Shown: positions 17,301 to 24,421 of the stretch, piece after piece
Numbering within the stretch: the first letter of the stretch is position 1
Layout: each line of letters begins with the position of its first letter
Source: an uncultured Prevotellaceae bacterium
GTDB taxonomy: Bacteria > Bacteroidota > Bacteroidia > Bacteroidales > Bacteroidaceae
Length of the DNA stretch: 64,000 bases
Assembly: GCA_946540735.1 (NCBI GenBank)
Contig: CAMNIN010000002.1
Span: forward strand, 102,663-166,662
Direction: 5' to 3'
Translations under genes and position numbers: made by a program
The notes under the pieces: model-generated
Databases searched by the model: none
What the model saw: the letters and a program-made list of their open reading frames with translations, nothing else
What the model was told of the DNA's origin: nothing

Positions 17301-18825
17301 CCCATTTACCATCATCATTGGAAGTGCCATGAAGAGCGTAATGATCTCCCGCTTTCAAGGGGATTCCTTCAGTATAATCGTAATACCCAATATCTGTTCC
17401 TTCGGCAAAGAGTGTCGTCCTTGCATCTGATGCAAATGGATTACTAAGATTGATAATATAAACAGAACCATCTTTTCCACCCTTGTAACCACCTAAACGC
17501 AATATACCATCTGCCGTAGCCTTAAAAACATAATAGGTTCCCTGTTGCGGCCAGTGGTAATTGTCATGAGGCCAACGATCCCACCAACCGTCATCTCCAT
17601 AGATGTAAGATACCATGTGTGTGGTTCCTGAATGGTTAGGATCCTCAATGGCTCCGACGACACAAGTGTTGGGCTGAAGAGCATTATCTGTATTTTCTGG
17701 GCCATTAGGCTTATTTGTATTCAAATCATATGAAGTATGAATAGGAATACCAAATTTCACTGTTATGCCTGGCACAGCTGTCACGACACGGTTTTTCAAC
17801 ACGCCGCCCTGTTGATAATCATCAGTGATCTCAGGATCTTTTTCAAGCTTATATGTCATGCCTTGCCCTTCCACATATTTGACGGTGTAATAAGCCTCGT
17901 TGTCCCAACACTCTACAAGATAGGACTGTTGGAGATTGCCTGTCTTAGCTGTCACCTTACACCAGCCCTCATTTTTGAACATAAGGTCAAACACTTGGTT
18001 TCCATTCACAGTAGTAGAACCGGCTATGGCAACTTCCTTGCCTGTCGGATTCTTACAATTATCACTGGTATAGTTCTCCACGGTGTAAGTTACATTATTT
18101 CCACGGATTGTCGGTTCTGAAAACCATCTGCTCGACAAACGATAGCGATAGTAAGGATATCCATCGATATTACCCTCTGGTACAACGACATTACCATACA
18201 CGTCTTTGTTCTGGATAAGTTGAGTTTTACTGAATTTTATAGTAATGGATTGAATCCATACATTAGCTTTTCCAACCTCAAGATCCAAATCTCCATCATT
18301 CTGCAGTGTAATGTCTTGACCACTACTAACCGTACTACCAGTTTCTCCATTTGGATTAGTTACAATCTTAATTGCACCAGTCCCCGAATATACGATATTT
18401 ACCTTATCGCCTGCTGATAAATGCAAAACGGACAAATACCTATTGCCATTATGATTATGGTAAAGTCCCTTTCCGTAGGTATTATGACTTCCAATAATCC
18501 ATTTTTGGGTGCCAGATAAATTACCTGATACTGCGAAATAACCCTCCAGCATCAGATTTTGGGTTTGTGAAGCCCCCTCGATAAGTTGTAGATTTTGTTT
18601 ATTAATAGTCTTCACAGGTCCATTGCCAACTGCCCAGAAAGTGGAATTATCTCCGTAGTTTGTGAATTGAACTTTCATTTCTGTGTAATTCCAATTCCAT
18701 TCTCCTGCCAATGCAGTGAAAGGCGCAAGAAGCATCACGACTACCGCCGTGAAGGATAGAACCATTCGTTTTAGCCATCCACCATGACACTGGATGGCAC
18801 GATTAGATGTAGTTTTACTCCTCAT
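14326..18825 (-). CDS. Very large secreted protein with a T9SS-type C-terminal tail
   Basis: 1499 residues with a signal peptide (KRMVLSFTAVVVMLLAPFTA, cleaved after ALA). It ends with a short sorting-type tail: FYNLNGVRMNG, then RGIYIVNGKKVYVK. This is the pattern of Prevotella type IX secretion substrates. The body is rich in Asn, Thr, Gly and aromatic residues, like stacked beta-sandwich modules. The first 170 residues (AGDKVNIVYSGTGAIKIV, WIQSITIKFS) look like a ligand- or carbohydrate-binding sandwich. I see no catalytic motif. An alternative ATG at 18864 gives 13 more residues before the signal peptide. It is divergent from the GH53 gene. A role at the cell surface in glycan binding is a guess. 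Confidence 0.8.
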   Translation of the reverse strand: MRSKTTSNRAIQCHGGWLKRMVLSFTAVVVMLLAPFTALAGEWNWNYTEMKVQFTNYGDNSTFWAVGNGPVKTINKQNLQLIEGASQTQNLMLEGYFAVSGNLSGTQKWIIGSHNTYGKGLYHNHNGNRYLSVLHLSAGDKVNIVYSGTGAIKIVTNPNGETGSTVSSGQDITLQNDGDLDLEVGKANVWIQSITIKFSKTQLIQNKDVYGNVVVPEGNIDGYPYYRYRLSSRWFSEPTIRGNNVTYTVENYTSDNCKNPTGKEVAIAGSTTVNGNQVFDLMFKNEGWCKVTAKTGNLQQSYLVECWDNEAYYTVKYVEGQGMTYKLEKDPEITDDYQQGGVLKNRVVTAVPGITVKFGIPIHTSYDLNTNKPNGPENTDNALQPNTCVVGAIEDPNHSGTTHMVSYIYGDDGWWDRWPHDNYHWPQQGTYYVFKATADGILRLGGYKGGKDGSVYIINLSNPFASDARTTLFAEGTDIGYYDYTEGIPLKAGDHYALHGTSNDDGKWAFFGLEWFAFETNIKMTETYGVSDKTGYEIVQNNRTFDSRETFTSNSEGSTSGLKAQIVDKKGTVNNDASVSFNSNGTLHFTNVSFSNENKDKAGGALKVRIFVSNDNSWQEGEAYMDYVMTIPYGNHIWDFRQTVYQTQNHDGTAPTRLLPGDYSYTPQALVSMMAANGDDWSRVYKVHQRADGKWTQLISPILSARGSVVGNNAFYMDNTNGLIFLTGSESFGAEETQNQNGSEYVEYHGLKNIDDDVEYYYDWKTVTGADKVWIKGDNSSILFPGVKAGQYIRIYTYRHADNRGETFKAKNLIDLDDVPYDYNTTFKMRGFGSGSVGLAYQGDNMRGCAIFRVPKDYQPTNDPDALPRLTLCDIGWAQIFRIEILDEYKPDLMLTSHTLESTATDDQNKIDEDLPIEYDSEASSIVIRVNKNGVATPVKKGFRAISANTGCQNANTCEYKVFADNQGDVEESRVLWNSSRSTYNALILTFKKGNGLVRLVQREKVNTNSATTTTDPNGVQGYVIDKNEYYIAYGELQEKTYPYTWDFTTYNLYQGNSTTKTDLGNTTAGAYGNWNADGEDTEGNTFGQHHKEVVNFDLNNYAHVADNTKQLFAQGAQLASKNTAISETEGLGVRRPYGEGRKFYYMESHTEKDASGKDITIYEVKSRDYKSYDLEDNGISLDGQYMTGVGEVTIPTVDAGMYVFVKSKNEPTVSANVAKVSKYDSHVNNFVLENGVRVYKVNTQGDVVLTFANADDVQKIGVTDQFKQIVNTAGKTTESRAIAIDYKQTNSFVGIDMHAYRAFQYEDNNDGSTGTIKTEEVGPAAANQGFLLFSEGEVKNNGNVSCPLFVPAVNNYPETFSSNNNKLVANVTASTCPASTDDNYYYVFTNIYYDSEEEQHTSSKYSFYKVNEAGTLKANMAYLQLSPGSDNVGYTSEYVFLYNDESELNGIEELDLLNGVEEFDGMAPVFYNLNGVRMNGTPSQRGIYIVNGKKVYVK

Positions 18826-18952
18826 TTTTAATAATAAATTTATGAATTGTTGAAAATAATGCATACGAAAAAGTGTAAATCATGAATAATAATTTAAACA
18901 TGAAAACAGGATTTCTCTATTGCAGAATAACATTTTATAATAACCTCTGCTG

Positions 18953-18960
18953 CAAAAGTA
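18953..18960 (-). promoter_or_regulatory. -7 box of the large secreted protein
   Basis: Minus-strand TACTTTTG, about 128 bp before the ATG at 18825. The long AT-rich leader between them shows no clear riboswitch or hairpin. Confidence 0.5.
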
Positions 18961-19228
18961 GTAATAAATGTTTATAAGAGACTTTATTATTCGTATCATT
19001 TGTTTTGTTATTTATCTCAAACAAAGAACATACGACATAATGGAATAAAGATGTCACGAACAAATTAAAAAAATGGGGAAGGCAATAAAGAGCTATAAGC
19101 TTTTTATTATTTATACCTAAGTCCACATTTTCACAAGGACCAGACTATCTTTCCACAAAAAGGGCACAAAAAAACTTAATTTTTTATAGTATATTATCTT
19201 TTTAATATAATATTTAAGTTTTTTTTGC

Positions 19229-19236
19229 TACTTTTG
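19229..19236 (+). promoter_or_regulatory. -7 box of the GH53 gene
   Basis: TACTTTTG, about 92 bp before the ATG at 19328, within a very AT-rich divergent intergenic region (18826-19327). No TTTG at -33 spacing, so an activator may be needed. Confidence 0.5.
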
Positions 19237-19327
19237 CACACACAGAATTTGAGAGGACAAGACCTAAACCAAACTTCACTTTTACATGGGAAACTCACTG
19301 ATGAGCAAAACACATCATACACAGAAT

Positions 19328-21490
19328 ATGAAAAAGTTTTTTACATTATTTATTATTCTCACCATGGTGGCGACAACGTCTCTGTCAACGAACACCACCA
19401 AAGTGGTGGGCGGAGACATATCCATGCTCACCAAGTACATAGAAGCAGGATGTACATATTATGATTTTGAGGGGCATCTCCTTGATGGCACTTCCGGTGT
19501 ATTGGCATTCATGAAAAGCCAAGGACTCAACTCCATGCGTGTAAGATTGTTTGTTGATCCCTCGAAAGCAGATGACGAAGACAAAGGAGAGGGTGTATGT
19601 CAAGATTTGTCATACGTGAAGATTCTCGGGAAACAGATCAAAAACGCAGGATTGGCTTTTCTGCTCGACCTTCATTATTCTGACACCTGGACAGACCCCG
19701 AGCAACACGCCACCCCCGACTCATGGAACTCCACAGACCCGACCACACTGGGTAACTACCTTTATAACTACACCGTGGATGTGCTCACACAACTCAAAAA
19801 TGCCGGTGCCGAACCTGATGACATCCAGATTGGCAATGAAGTAACCAATGGCCTCCTTTGGCCAACTGGCTATTGCTATGCCAACGGTCAAGGGGTATCC
19901 ACAGGAGGCATCCAAGGCAAGATGGAGAATTTTGCCCTCTATCTGAAATGCGGAGCAGAAGCCTGCCGCGAGGTGTGTCCCAATGCCCGCATAATCATAC
20001 ACACCGAACTGAGCAATAATGGATGGGGTGCCAAAACGCTCTATACCACTCTTGAAAGCTACAATGTGGATTATGATATCATAGGACTAAGTTACTATCC
20101 ATATTTCCATGGGAAAATGAATGTGTTGGAGGATGTGCTCAGCAGTTTGGAGCGCAGCCAGCCCACAAAAAAAATACAAATTGTTGAAACAGGTTATTAC
20201 AGCATGTGGCAACCCAGCATCGGTGAAGGCTACGACTATTCGAACACCTATCCTATCAGCGATGCAGGCCAGAAAGCATTTACTGAGGCTCTAATTGAAA
20301 AGCTCAACAGTCACCCCAATGTCAATGGTCTTTACTGGTGGTGGATGGAGGGAAATGAAAAAGGTAACACCTCTGGGAAAAACGTCACCACCAATTGGTA
20401 TGGCGCAAGTCTTTGGAACAACAACACAGGAATGCCCAATCAAGCACTAGCTTCACTTCAAAAATTCCTTGATGAACCAAGTGCCACTGATGAACTTCGC
20501 TTATACACCTTTTTCATCAACCAAACAGGATGGGGGAAAGTCTATGCCTACTCCAATTATTGGACCCAAGAAGAAGGAGAAACTGTATATTCGGACTCAT
20601 GGCCTGGCACACTTTGCACATCTGCAGGATCTGCCACTGTCGACGGAAACACTTACGGCAAATATCGGTTTGATTGTCCCACATCTGTCACCACCATCCG
20701 TAATATCCCCATGCACATAAGGTATAACAATGGTAATGGCGATGAGGCCTGGGAGATGGGATTTCTCAATGGTGCAACCTACCGACGCTATCAAAACGGA
20801 GGTCAGAACATCACTGAATGTTACATGCTGACCTTACTAGATGGAGCAGGCAAGACCGACCACACTTCCGACTTTTGGTGCCGCAAAGCAGTACAAGTCA
20901 TCAATATGGGTTACGATAGAATATTCACAGCCAACCAGCCATCCACGATTTGTCTGCCTTTTGCCTTAACGTCGGAAGAAGTTAGCCGTGCAGGAAAATT
21001 CTATAAGCTAACGGCGTATGACGGAAATAACCTTACCTTCTCACCGGTAAATGCCACTGAGGCATACACCCCCTATCTATTCATGGCTGCAGAGAGTGGT
21101 CAACCATTCCTGTCACTCGGTGTAAAGGATATTGGAGAAACCTCTCTTATTGACGTCTCTGGAGATGAAGCAGTGATGAAAGGTGTGATGGAACGACAGT
21201 CGATAGGAAGCACTGACGACCACGTAGTCTTCGGTTATTTAGAGAGTTCTGGAGAATTTGTGAGAGTGAAGAGTGGAAACATCAACCCGTTCAGAGCATA
21301 CATCATCATACCAAGAACAGCCGTCAACACCAATGCGCTTCAATTGTCATTCCTTGATACCGAGATAATAAAAGAAGAATCAGCTAATAAATGCGCTGAG
21401 GGGCAAGTCTTCACTCTTGGTGGTATGACTGCAACACCGAACTACAAAGGCATTATCATCCGCAATGGAAAAAAGCAAGTAGTAAGATGA
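19328..21490 (+). CDS. Secreted GH53 endo-beta-1,4-galactanase
   Basis: 720 residues with signal peptide MKKFFTLFIILTMVATTSLS. Residues 25-385 are a GH53 barrel: the acid/base Glu171 in DIQIGNE (followed by GLLWPTG) and nucleophile Glu287 in QIVETGYYSM. It cleaves the beta-1,4-galactan backbone of type I arabinogalactan or pectin side chains. Residues ~394-500 (FFINQTGWGKVYAYSNYW, SWPGT, GNGDEAWEMGF) resemble a CBM26-like starch-binding module. The tail LGGMTATPN, KGIIIRNGKKQVVR is a T9SS-type sorting end. The signal peptide decides the start over an ATG at 19286. Its stop overlaps a small downstream reading frame. No SusC/SusD pair is nearby. Confidence 0.92.
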   Translation: MKKFFTLFIILTMVATTSLSTNTTKVVGGDISMLTKYIEAGCTYYDFEGHLLDGTSGVLAFMKSQGLNSMRVRLFVDPSKADDEDKGEGVCQDLSYVKILGKQIKNAGLAFLLDLHYSDTWTDPEQHATPDSWNSTDPTTLGNYLYNYTVDVLTQLKNAGAEPDDIQIGNEVTNGLLWPTGYCYANGQGVSTGGIQGKMENFALYLKCGAEACREVCPNARIIIHTELSNNGWGAKTLYTTLESYNVDYDIIGLSYYPYFHGKMNVLEDVLSSLERSQPTKKIQIVETGYYSMWQPSIGEGYDYSNTYPISDAGQKAFTEALIEKLNSHPNVNGLYWWWMEGNEKGNTSGKNVTTNWYGASLWNNNTGMPNQALASLQKFLDEPSATDELRLYTFFINQTGWGKVYAYSNYWTQEEGETVYSDSWPGTLCTSAGSATVDGNTYGKYRFDCPTSVTTIRNIPMHIRYNNGNGDEAWEMGFLNGATYRRYQNGGQNITECYMLTLLDGAGKTDHTSDFWCRKAVQVINMGYDRIFTANQPSTICLPFALTSEEVSRAGKFYKLTAYDGNNLTFSPVNATEAYTPYLFMAAESGQPFLSLGVKDIGETSLIDVSGDEAVMKGVMERQSIGSTDDHVVFGYLESSGEFVRVKSGNINPFRAYIIIPRTAVNTNALQLSFLDTEIIKEESANKCAEGQVFTLGGMTATPNYKGIIIRNGKKQVVR

Positions 21491-21534
21491 AAATAAAGAC
21501 TAAGAAGCTTATCAGCTATAAACTGGGAAAGAAA

Positions 21535-21702
21535 ATGAAAAGCAAAGATTATTTATTCCCCTCTATTCAAATTTATCCTATAGAAGGAGCCATAAGCATC
21601 CTTGCTGGAACTGATTTTCAGCAATCAACCAGCAATTTGGAGGAAGTAGAAGAAGTAGAACTGGGCAGTGGCATGACAAATCTTTGGGATGAAGGAGAAT
21701 AG
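21535..21702 (+). CDS. Small acidic protein with LWDE near the C-terminus
   Basis: 55 residues from ATG 21535 (MKSKDYLFPSIQIYPIE), then an acidic run (LEEVEEVELGSG) and TNLWDEGE at the end. An earlier in-frame ATG at 21487 overlaps the GH53 TGA as ATGA and would add 16 basic residues; the shorter start is chosen because it lines up with the other LWDE protein (14078-14272). No signal peptide or known domain. It directly follows a T9SS-type secreted enzyme, as its counterpart does, which suggests a linked role in synthesis, export or regulation of the large partner. Function unknown. Confidence 0.6.
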   Translation: MKSKDYLFPSIQIYPIEGAISILAGTDFQQSTSNLEEVEEVELGSGMTNLWDEGE

Positions 21703-21773
21703 TGTACCCGACCAACAACCATGAAATGAAAACAAAAGACAATAATAATGACAAGGCTTTGCCATTTGGAGAA

Positions 21774-21794
21774 TTTTCACTAACTTAGCAGCGG
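21774..21794 (+). repeat. 21-bp direct repeat, left copy
   Basis: Matches 22210-22230 with one mismatch (TTTTCACTAACTTAGCAGCG and final G here). The two copies bracket the ATPase remnant and palindromes. A TATTTTTG box follows this copy at 21797-21804 but not the right one. Confidence 0.7.
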
Positions 21795-21845
21795 CGTATT
21801 TTTGCATGTTGGAGATGATACAAGAAAAAACGAAAAAAGTTATAA

Positions 21846-22112
21846 ATGAGTCACAACAACAGTGAGGCATTCATAGAACGGCGCTACCCCGTCGGCATAC
21901 AGACCTTCTCCCGATTGAGGGAGGAAGGCTATGTCTATATCGACAAGACCGACCTGATGTAGCGGATGATCCGCATGAATCCCTTTGTCTTCCTGAGCCG
22001 CCCGAGGCGGTTCGGCAAGTCGCTGCTCACCACCACGCTCTGCTACTTCTTCGAGGGGCGACGCGACCTCTTCGAGGGACTCAAGGTGATGGGAGGAGAC
22101 GCCCCGGTGTGA
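21846..22112 (+). pseudogene. Decayed AAA-ATPase-like (PD-(D/E)XK-linked) gene fragment
   Basis: From ATG 21846 the frame reads RRYPVGIQTFSRLREEGY, YIDKTDLM, then TAG at 21960-21962, and continues in the same frame with FLSRPRRFGKSLL, TLCYFFEGRRDLFEGL to a stop at 22110. This is the N-terminal segment of the AAA-ATPase-like family that usually carries a C-terminal PD-(D/E)XK nuclease domain (PF09820/DUF1703 type), common in multiple copies in Bacteroidota. The stop sits where a Tyr codon is expected. The rest, over 400 codons, is gone, ending at the start of a palindromic repeat. A clear remnant, not a functional gene. Confidence 0.8.
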
Positions 22113-22163
22113 CGTCTCTACATTATCGGATATCACATAATCAATTAAATGTAGAGACGTCAC
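22109..22163. repeat. REP-like palindrome, long copy
   Basis: Perfect 16-bp arms, GTGACGTCTCTACATT (22109-22124) and its complement (22148-22163), around a 23-nt loop. A related core recurs after ribH (63180-63202), and a degenerate copy precedes it (GAGACG, 22096 onward). I recall similar GTAGAGACG palindromes as dispersed repeats in several phyla. Confidence 0.7.
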
Positions 22164-22189
22164 ATTCCGGATATCACAAAAATCAATTA
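22127..22189 (+). repeat. Interleaved 21/22-bp direct repeat
   Basis: CGGATATCACATAATCAATT plus A (22127-22147) recurs as a 22-nt variant at 22168-22189. The first copy forms the loop of the palindrome, the second follows it, so the unit looks like a partial tandem duplication. Confidence 0.6.
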
Positions 22190-22209
22190 TTTCTTTGAAG
22201 GAACGATAT

Positions 22210-22230
22210 TTTTCACTATCTTAGCAGCGG
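22210..22230 (+). repeat. 21-bp direct repeat, right copy
   Basis: Pairs with 21774-21794, with one mismatch, 436 bp apart. It lies about 70 bp before the LytTR regulator start. Confidence 0.7.
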
Positions 22231-22300
22231 AAATGGGCCGAGCGGAAGATTCTTGCTTAGGCAAGCGTCCCTTCGGGCCGAGCGGAGAATTGAAGATTGC

Positions 22301-23020
22301 ATGATGAGAAACCTGACTTGTATTATCGTGGATGACGAACCGCTGGCAGTGAGACTGCTGGAGACCTTTGTCAACAAAACACCGGGACTGGAACTGACGG
22401 CTTCGTTCACAGACTCCGTGGAGGCTGTGCAGGTGATCAAGACGGCGAAGGCCGACCTGCTCTTCCTCGACATCCAGATGCCTGACCTCAACGGGATGGA
22501 ACTGGCACATATCGTGCCGGCAGAGACCCACATCATCTTCACGACGGCATTCAAAGAGTATGCGTTTGAAAGCTATGAGGTGGAGGCTCTGGATTTTCTG
22601 CTGAAGCCTATCCGCTACAATAAATTCATCGCCGCCGTGGAGAAAGCACGACGGAGAATGGAACCGACATTGCCCCAGACAAAGCCGCAGCAGGAGACGA
22701 CTACCTTATTTATAAAAGTGGACAGCGAACTGCGCCAGATACCCCTGCAGCAAATCATCTATGTGAGCGGAATGAAAGACTACGTGATGTTCTACGTGGA
22801 GGGCGAGAGCCGTGCCCTGGTCACCCACCTGACGATGAAGGCTGTCGAGGACATGTTGCCGAAAAGTATTTTCCTGAGGGTGAACAGGAGCTATATCGTG
22901 GCACTCGACAAAATCCGCAAAGTGGACCGCAACGACTGCATCTACATCGGCAAGGAAATTATCCACGTGACCGATGCCTATATCGAGGATTTCCGTGCTT
23001 ATCTGAACTCGAGGATGTGA
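22301..23020 (+). CDS. LytTR-family response regulator
   Basis: 239 residues. The receiver domain has the acidic pair VDDE (10-13), phospho-acceptor Asp57 in LLFLDIQMP, and the TTAFKEYAFESYE and LLKPI switch regions. Residues ~140-239 are a LytTR DNA-binding domain (VSGMKDYVMFYV, FLRVNRSYIVALDKI). It would be phosphorylated by a LytS/YehU-like kinase and bind direct repeats upstream of target genes. No kinase lies on either side; upstream is a decayed region and downstream is a glycosyltransferase-like gene. Two adjacent ATGs (22301, 22304) are possible; a TTG at 22253 lies in a repeat-rich leader and is not favoured. Confidence 0.88.
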   Translation: MMRNLTCIIVDDEPLAVRLLETFVNKTPGLELTASFTDSVEAVQVIKTAKADLLFLDIQMPDLNGMELAHIVPAETHIIFTTAFKEYAFESYEVEALDFLLKPIRYNKFIAAVEKARRRMEPTLPQTKPQQETTTLFIKVDSELRQIPLQQIIYVSGMKDYVMFYVEGESRALVTHLTMKAVEDMLPKSIFLRVNRSYIVALDKIRKVDRNDCIYIGKEIIHVTDAYIEDFRAYLNSRM

Positions 23021-23114
23021 GGCCGGCTGCGCCGATTGAATATTGAAGATTCTTCCGTTTGGGCGGATCCAAGATTTCGAGATATTGGACTCCCTTGTCA
23101 GAAAATGCACAAGT

Positions 23115-23151
23115 AAATTTGGCATTTCGCTCACTTATTCGTATTTTTGCA
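23115..23151 (+). promoter_or_regulatory. Full promoter (copy A of a 37-nt repeated promoter)
   Basis: TTTG (23118-23121), 20-nt spacer, TATTTTTG (23142-23149), ending 9 bp before the start at 23158. The whole 37-nt stretch recurs with four mismatches at 51560-51596. Confidence 0.75.
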
Positions 23152-23157
23152 GCAATT

Positions 23158-24414
23158 ATGGGAATCAAGGTACTCCATTTCGTGCCGCAGTGGCCTGACA
23201 AGGAAGAGGACGCCACACTGTTTGACCTCTATCTCAACAAGATCGGAGAAGAGGCGGAAGTGTGCGCGGCCACTTTGTCGCCCGTGAAAGAACAGTCACG
23301 AGGCGCCTATCAGCGCTGCTGCATCGGTTCGGGTAAAGCCGACTATGGCAAACATGGGATGGTGAACCTGCTTGCCCTGCAAAAAAGATTCCTCCAACTG
23401 CTCTACCAACTGATGCCCCAGGTGGTGCATATCCACGGAAGCTACCATTTCATCAACTCCCGCATTGCCCTCTGGTCGAGGAAAAGAGGTTTTCCCGTAG
23501 TGTTCTCTCCCTACGGAGGGATGAACCCCGATTTCGTGGACCAGGAATACGGCATGCGTACCTGGAAACTGCTGAGCTACCAGAAGAAAATGGTGAGGAA
23601 CGCCTCATGCACACTGATCTCGGATGCCAAAGAGGGTGAGTATATCAAAAACGAGAGGCTCTCGGAACGCATCGCCTTCATCCATGACCCTCGCAATGAG
23701 GAGGCCACCAACCTCGACGACTACGCTGACTGCACGCTGCAAGTCTATCAGAAAGTGCTCGACACCGATATGGGAAGACATATCGACCGGCAAAGCCAGG
23801 AGGCAGTAAGTGCCCTGCTCCACCTCTGCATGGCCGGCGAAAACGAGCGGCAGCCCCTCTGTCCCGAAGATATCCTCAACCTGCGGAGCATCACGCCCAA
23901 GAAATGGCGTGACATCTATCTCTATGCCGCCGAACAGGGCGTGACGGCCTATATCAACGACGGCATCGCCCGCGCTCAACTTGCCGTGCCCGAAAACGAG
24001 GCTGCAGGCATCAACCACTTCCCCCTGCGCTACCCCAAGGACACCTCGCCGCTGCCTGGAGACAAACTCCTTGTCAAAAACGTGCTCAGCAGGAAGGCGC
24101 TGGAACGGAAACTCACACATACCCGAGGGGCAGAACGGACACTGTGCATCATGCTGCACAACCTGCACCACCACGTGAAGGAATCGACGCTCTCACTGCG
24201 ACACCTGTGCGACATCTACGAGATGCTGCGGCACACGCCCTTCGACGAGGACAAGCTGGCCGAGCACCTGAGCGAGCAGCGAATCCACACCTTCACACGG
24301 CGCATCTGCCAGGTGCTGGAGGAAGTGGCATACCTCGACCTGGGATTCATGCCCGTGGCGGCACTCAACGACAAGGGCACCGAAAAAATCAGAGCCAACC
24401 TGATCAAATACTAA
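23158..24414 (+). CDS. GT-B-like protein with a normal N-terminal and divergent C-terminal half
   Basis: 418 residues. The first half reads as a GT4-type acceptor domain: MGIKVLHFVPQWPDKEED, VVHIHGSYHFINSRIALWS, then FSPYGGMNPDFVDQEYGMRT and LISDAKEGEYIKNERLSERI. The second half lacks the donor-binding E-x7-E motif and instead is helical and charged (RSITPKKWRDIYLYAAEQG, TRRICQVLEEVAYLDLGFMP). The start at 23158 follows a full promoter closely; a longer reading would include that promoter. fbp starts 8 bp downstream. Either a glycosyltransferase that lost its donor site or a protein that reuses the fold. Function not assigned. Confidence 0.7.
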   Translation: MGIKVLHFVPQWPDKEEDATLFDLYLNKIGEEAEVCAATLSPVKEQSRGAYQRCCIGSGKADYGKHGMVNLLALQKRFLQLLYQLMPQVVHIHGSYHFINSRIALWSRKRGFPVVFSPYGGMNPDFVDQEYGMRTWKLLSYQKKMVRNASCTLISDAKEGEYIKNERLSERIAFIHDPRNEEATNLDDYADCTLQVYQKVLDTDMGRHIDRQSQEAVSALLHLCMAGENERQPLCPEDILNLRSITPKKWRDIYLYAAEQGVTAYINDGIARAQLAVPENEAAGINHFPLRYPKDTSPLPGDKLLVKNVLSRKALERKLTHTRGAERTLCIMLHNLHHHVKESTLSLRHLCDIYEMLRHTPFDEDKLAEHLSEQRIHTFTRRICQVLEEVAYLDLGFMPVAALNDKGTEKIRANLIKY

Positions 24415-24421
24415 GCACGCT

